A DNA stretch of 21,750 bases from Syncephalastrum monosporum B8922 (taxonomy: Eukaryota > Mucoromycota > Mucoromycetes > Mucorales > Syncephalastraceae), in NCBI GenBank assembly GCA_000697355.1, contig JNEN01000713.1, positions 1 through 21,750 on the forward strand, written 5' to 3'. The notes beneath the pieces were generated by a model. It was not told the DNA's origin. It was given only the letters and a program-made list of their open reading frames with translations, and searched no databases. The position numbers and the translations under genes are program-made. The first letter of the stretch is position 1. Each line of letters opens with the position of its first letter. Of this stretch, positions 20,442-21,750 are shown piece after piece.

Positions 20442-20499
20442 ACGGTCTTTCACCCACCCGGCCGCCTGCTTCTGCTTTTCTGTTCGCTCTCTTTCAAAG

Positions 20500-21235
20500 A
20501 TGTATGCGCACGACGAAGAACAATTGATGCGCACTGTGAAACATTTCGTATCAAAAAAGGCAAAATTCCAGACACCAGCTTGCCACCACGATTCTCTCGA
20601 TACCCAAACGTGTGGCCCACAAGTTTAACTGACACAGATGGAACCAAGCTGGTTATCGGAACCAAAGTATTCAACGCGCTGATCACGTCTAGCTTGCGAA
20701 TCGATGAAGCAACGAAACCTGAAATCGGCCCCACCACTGCCAAATTCATTTTGGACTCGTACGAAAAATCAAATGACATTCAAATTTTCGTGAAGGAATC
20801 AGCTTTGAAAGAAGCTCGTGCATTGGCCAACAGCACCACGACTACTGGCACATCCAACATTGATCCGTTAGATCACATCGGTGCAAAAAAACTGGCCTCG
20901 CTCGTAGAAGTCACCTTCATCGTCATTACTGCACTGTCGAAAAAGTGAAACTAGCACCAGCAAAGGAAGGAAATCCCAACGAACATTTGGAATCCGCCCT
21001 CAACGAGAGAACAATGAAGTTTTATTTGGTTGTCCTTCATGCCCAAGCCTCTTTGAAACTTTGGAAGGCATTGGAACGCATATTGTCCAACATGTCATTG
21101 CTTCTGATAGGTAAGCTTACAATATGTTCCGCCATATTGGGTTTTTTTTTCTCGCTCTCATTCTCACTCTCATTCTCACTTCCATGTCTTTTAGCACACC
21201 CGCGCTTCCAAAAGATCAAAACATTATCATTGTGA
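20500..21235 (+). pseudogene. Broken gene of unknown function, possibly a repeat family of Mucorales
   Basis: Protein-like sequence moves through three frames. 20500-20628 starts with ATG (MYAHDEEQLMRTVKHFVSKK) and stops. 20629-20948 continues in another frame (DGTKLVIGTKVFNALITSS, then DHIGAKKLASLVEVTFIV). 20945-21110 continues in a third (HLESALNERTMKFYLVVLH, LKLWKALERILSNMSLLLI). A canonical intron 21111-21194 (GTAAGC...TTTTAG, with a pyrimidine tract) then joins a last short exon ending at TGA 21235. Two frame breaks without splice sites suggest a decayed gene, or sequencing errors. No domain is recognised. Its position directly beyond the recombinase fragment and the inverted repeat suggests it may belong to the same mobile sequence or to another repeated gene family. 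Confidence 0.5.
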
Positions 21236-21314
21236 TGCAGACACCTCAATTATTTCGCCTCCCTGTCCTTTACAGGTGTAGAAACGGAATAGCAAAAAGG
21301 AATCAACGAAAAGT

Positions 21315-21320
21315 TTTATT
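21315..21320 (-). terminator. AATAAA overlapping the stop codon of the partial gene
   Basis: On the minus strand the stop TGA runs directly into AATAAA and shares its last base. If used, the 3' untranslated region would be extremely short. Confidence 0.4.
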
Positions 21321-21750
21321 CAAGTGGTATATTTTTGATAAACAAGGCGTGCAACATGCGTGTTGGCCTGAGTTATTGCACCGGCCATTTTGTCGGCAAG
21401 GTTTGTAAGGTGGCGATTCAGGGATACGTTGCCAATGACTGCAATACGCGATTCGGAATTCGATGCAAGAATCCCTGCGAAAACGTTTGCAGTCTCTTTG
21501 TTTGCCTTGCAACGCTTCTGCAGACTTTCCACAGTGGATCGATCAATGGTCGCGCCTTCTCCGTCATCCCACACCGCCTGCGCCAACTCTTGAAACAAGC
21601 GTGATGCCATCCTCGCCTTAGTGTCTTGTGTGGTTTTGCTGGGATGATCAGCAAGCGTCCAGATCGTCACGGGCTTGCTGCGAAGGTCGTCAACACGAGG
21701 TGCGCTAGCACGACAGAGCAAATATGTCGACTGAAAATTGAACTTGGAGC
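21320..21750 (-). CDS. Unrecognised protein, C-terminal part only
   Basis: The frame is open from the right window edge to TGA at 21320, about 143 codons, and no start codon can be assigned. Visible segments include RSKPVTIWTLADHPSKTTQ, RLFQELAQAVWDDGEG, RSTVESLQKRCKAN and SESRIAVIGNVSLNRHLTNL. It is probably an alpha-helical soluble region. No family or motif is recognised. It is convergent with the broken gene at 20500-21235. Its uninterrupted frame contrasts with the decay to its left. It may be an ordinary gene cut by the window or a further component of a mobile sequence. Confidence 0.5.
   Translation of the reverse strand, partial: SKFNFQSTYLLCRASAPRVDDLRSKPVTIWTLADHPSKTTQDTKARMASRLFQELAQAVWDDGEGATIDRSTVESLQKRCKANKETANVFAGILASNSESRIAVIGNVSLNRHLTNLADKMAGAITQANTHVARLVYQKYTT

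Noticed and set aside
1..21750. tRNA, rRNA or CRISPR arrays
   Set aside because: No B-box-like GGTTCGA context with a foldable cloverleaf, no rRNA segments and no spaced direct repeats were seen on either strand.

Overview
The window is nuclear DNA of a filamentous fungus, most likely an early-diverging one (Mucoromycota, probably Mucorales). Genes are intron-rich, and most introns are about 45-110 nt with GTAAGT/GTATGT/GTACGT-like donors. Leaders are pyrimidine-rich. Tropomyosin has the short fungal length of 161 residues. Next to the ribosomal protein gene lies a decayed tyrosine-recombinase type mobile sequence whose style I associate with Mucorales repeats. The genus cannot be fixed by eye.

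Layout. 1-1342: no convincing complete gene, but two small inverted repeats. 1343-8657 (+): a 17-exon sortilin/Vps10-type sorting receptor of about 2151 residues, with three complete VPS10 domains instead of the two of the yeast protein. 8823-10738 (-): an Nrp1-like RNA-binding protein (degenerate DEDD exonuclease fold, RRM, RanBP2 zinc fingers), convergent with VPS10; its first two exons lie upstream of the obvious long ORF. 10739-11696: no gene recognised. 11697-13293 (-): an unrecognised low-complexity, Gln/His/Ser-rich protein of 502 residues. 13294-15465: a 2.2 kb gap with one unexplained 192-codon ORF and a TATA-like site beside a palindrome. 15466-17244 (-): an intronless kelch-BTB protein. 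17245-18272: a divergent intergenic region. 18273-18872 (+): tropomyosin. 19233-19777 (-): ribosomal protein eL43, with its ATG alone in the first coding exon. 20002-21235: a broken tyrosine recombinase fragment, a 20-bp inverted repeat, and a second broken gene. 21320-21750 (-): the 3' end of an unrecognised gene that leaves the window.

The main genes are housekeeping functions: vacuolar sorting, RNA binding, actin cables and ribosomes. They do not form a functional cluster. The most informative observations are the internal history of the three VPS10 repeats, where shared intron positions link repeat 3 to both repeat 1 and repeat 2; the hidden 5' exons of the Nrp1-like gene, which restore an exonuclease strand with its catalytic Asp replaced by His; and the right-hand end, where a recombinase remnant, a large inverted repeat and two unknown genes may be parts of one poorly described mobile element.
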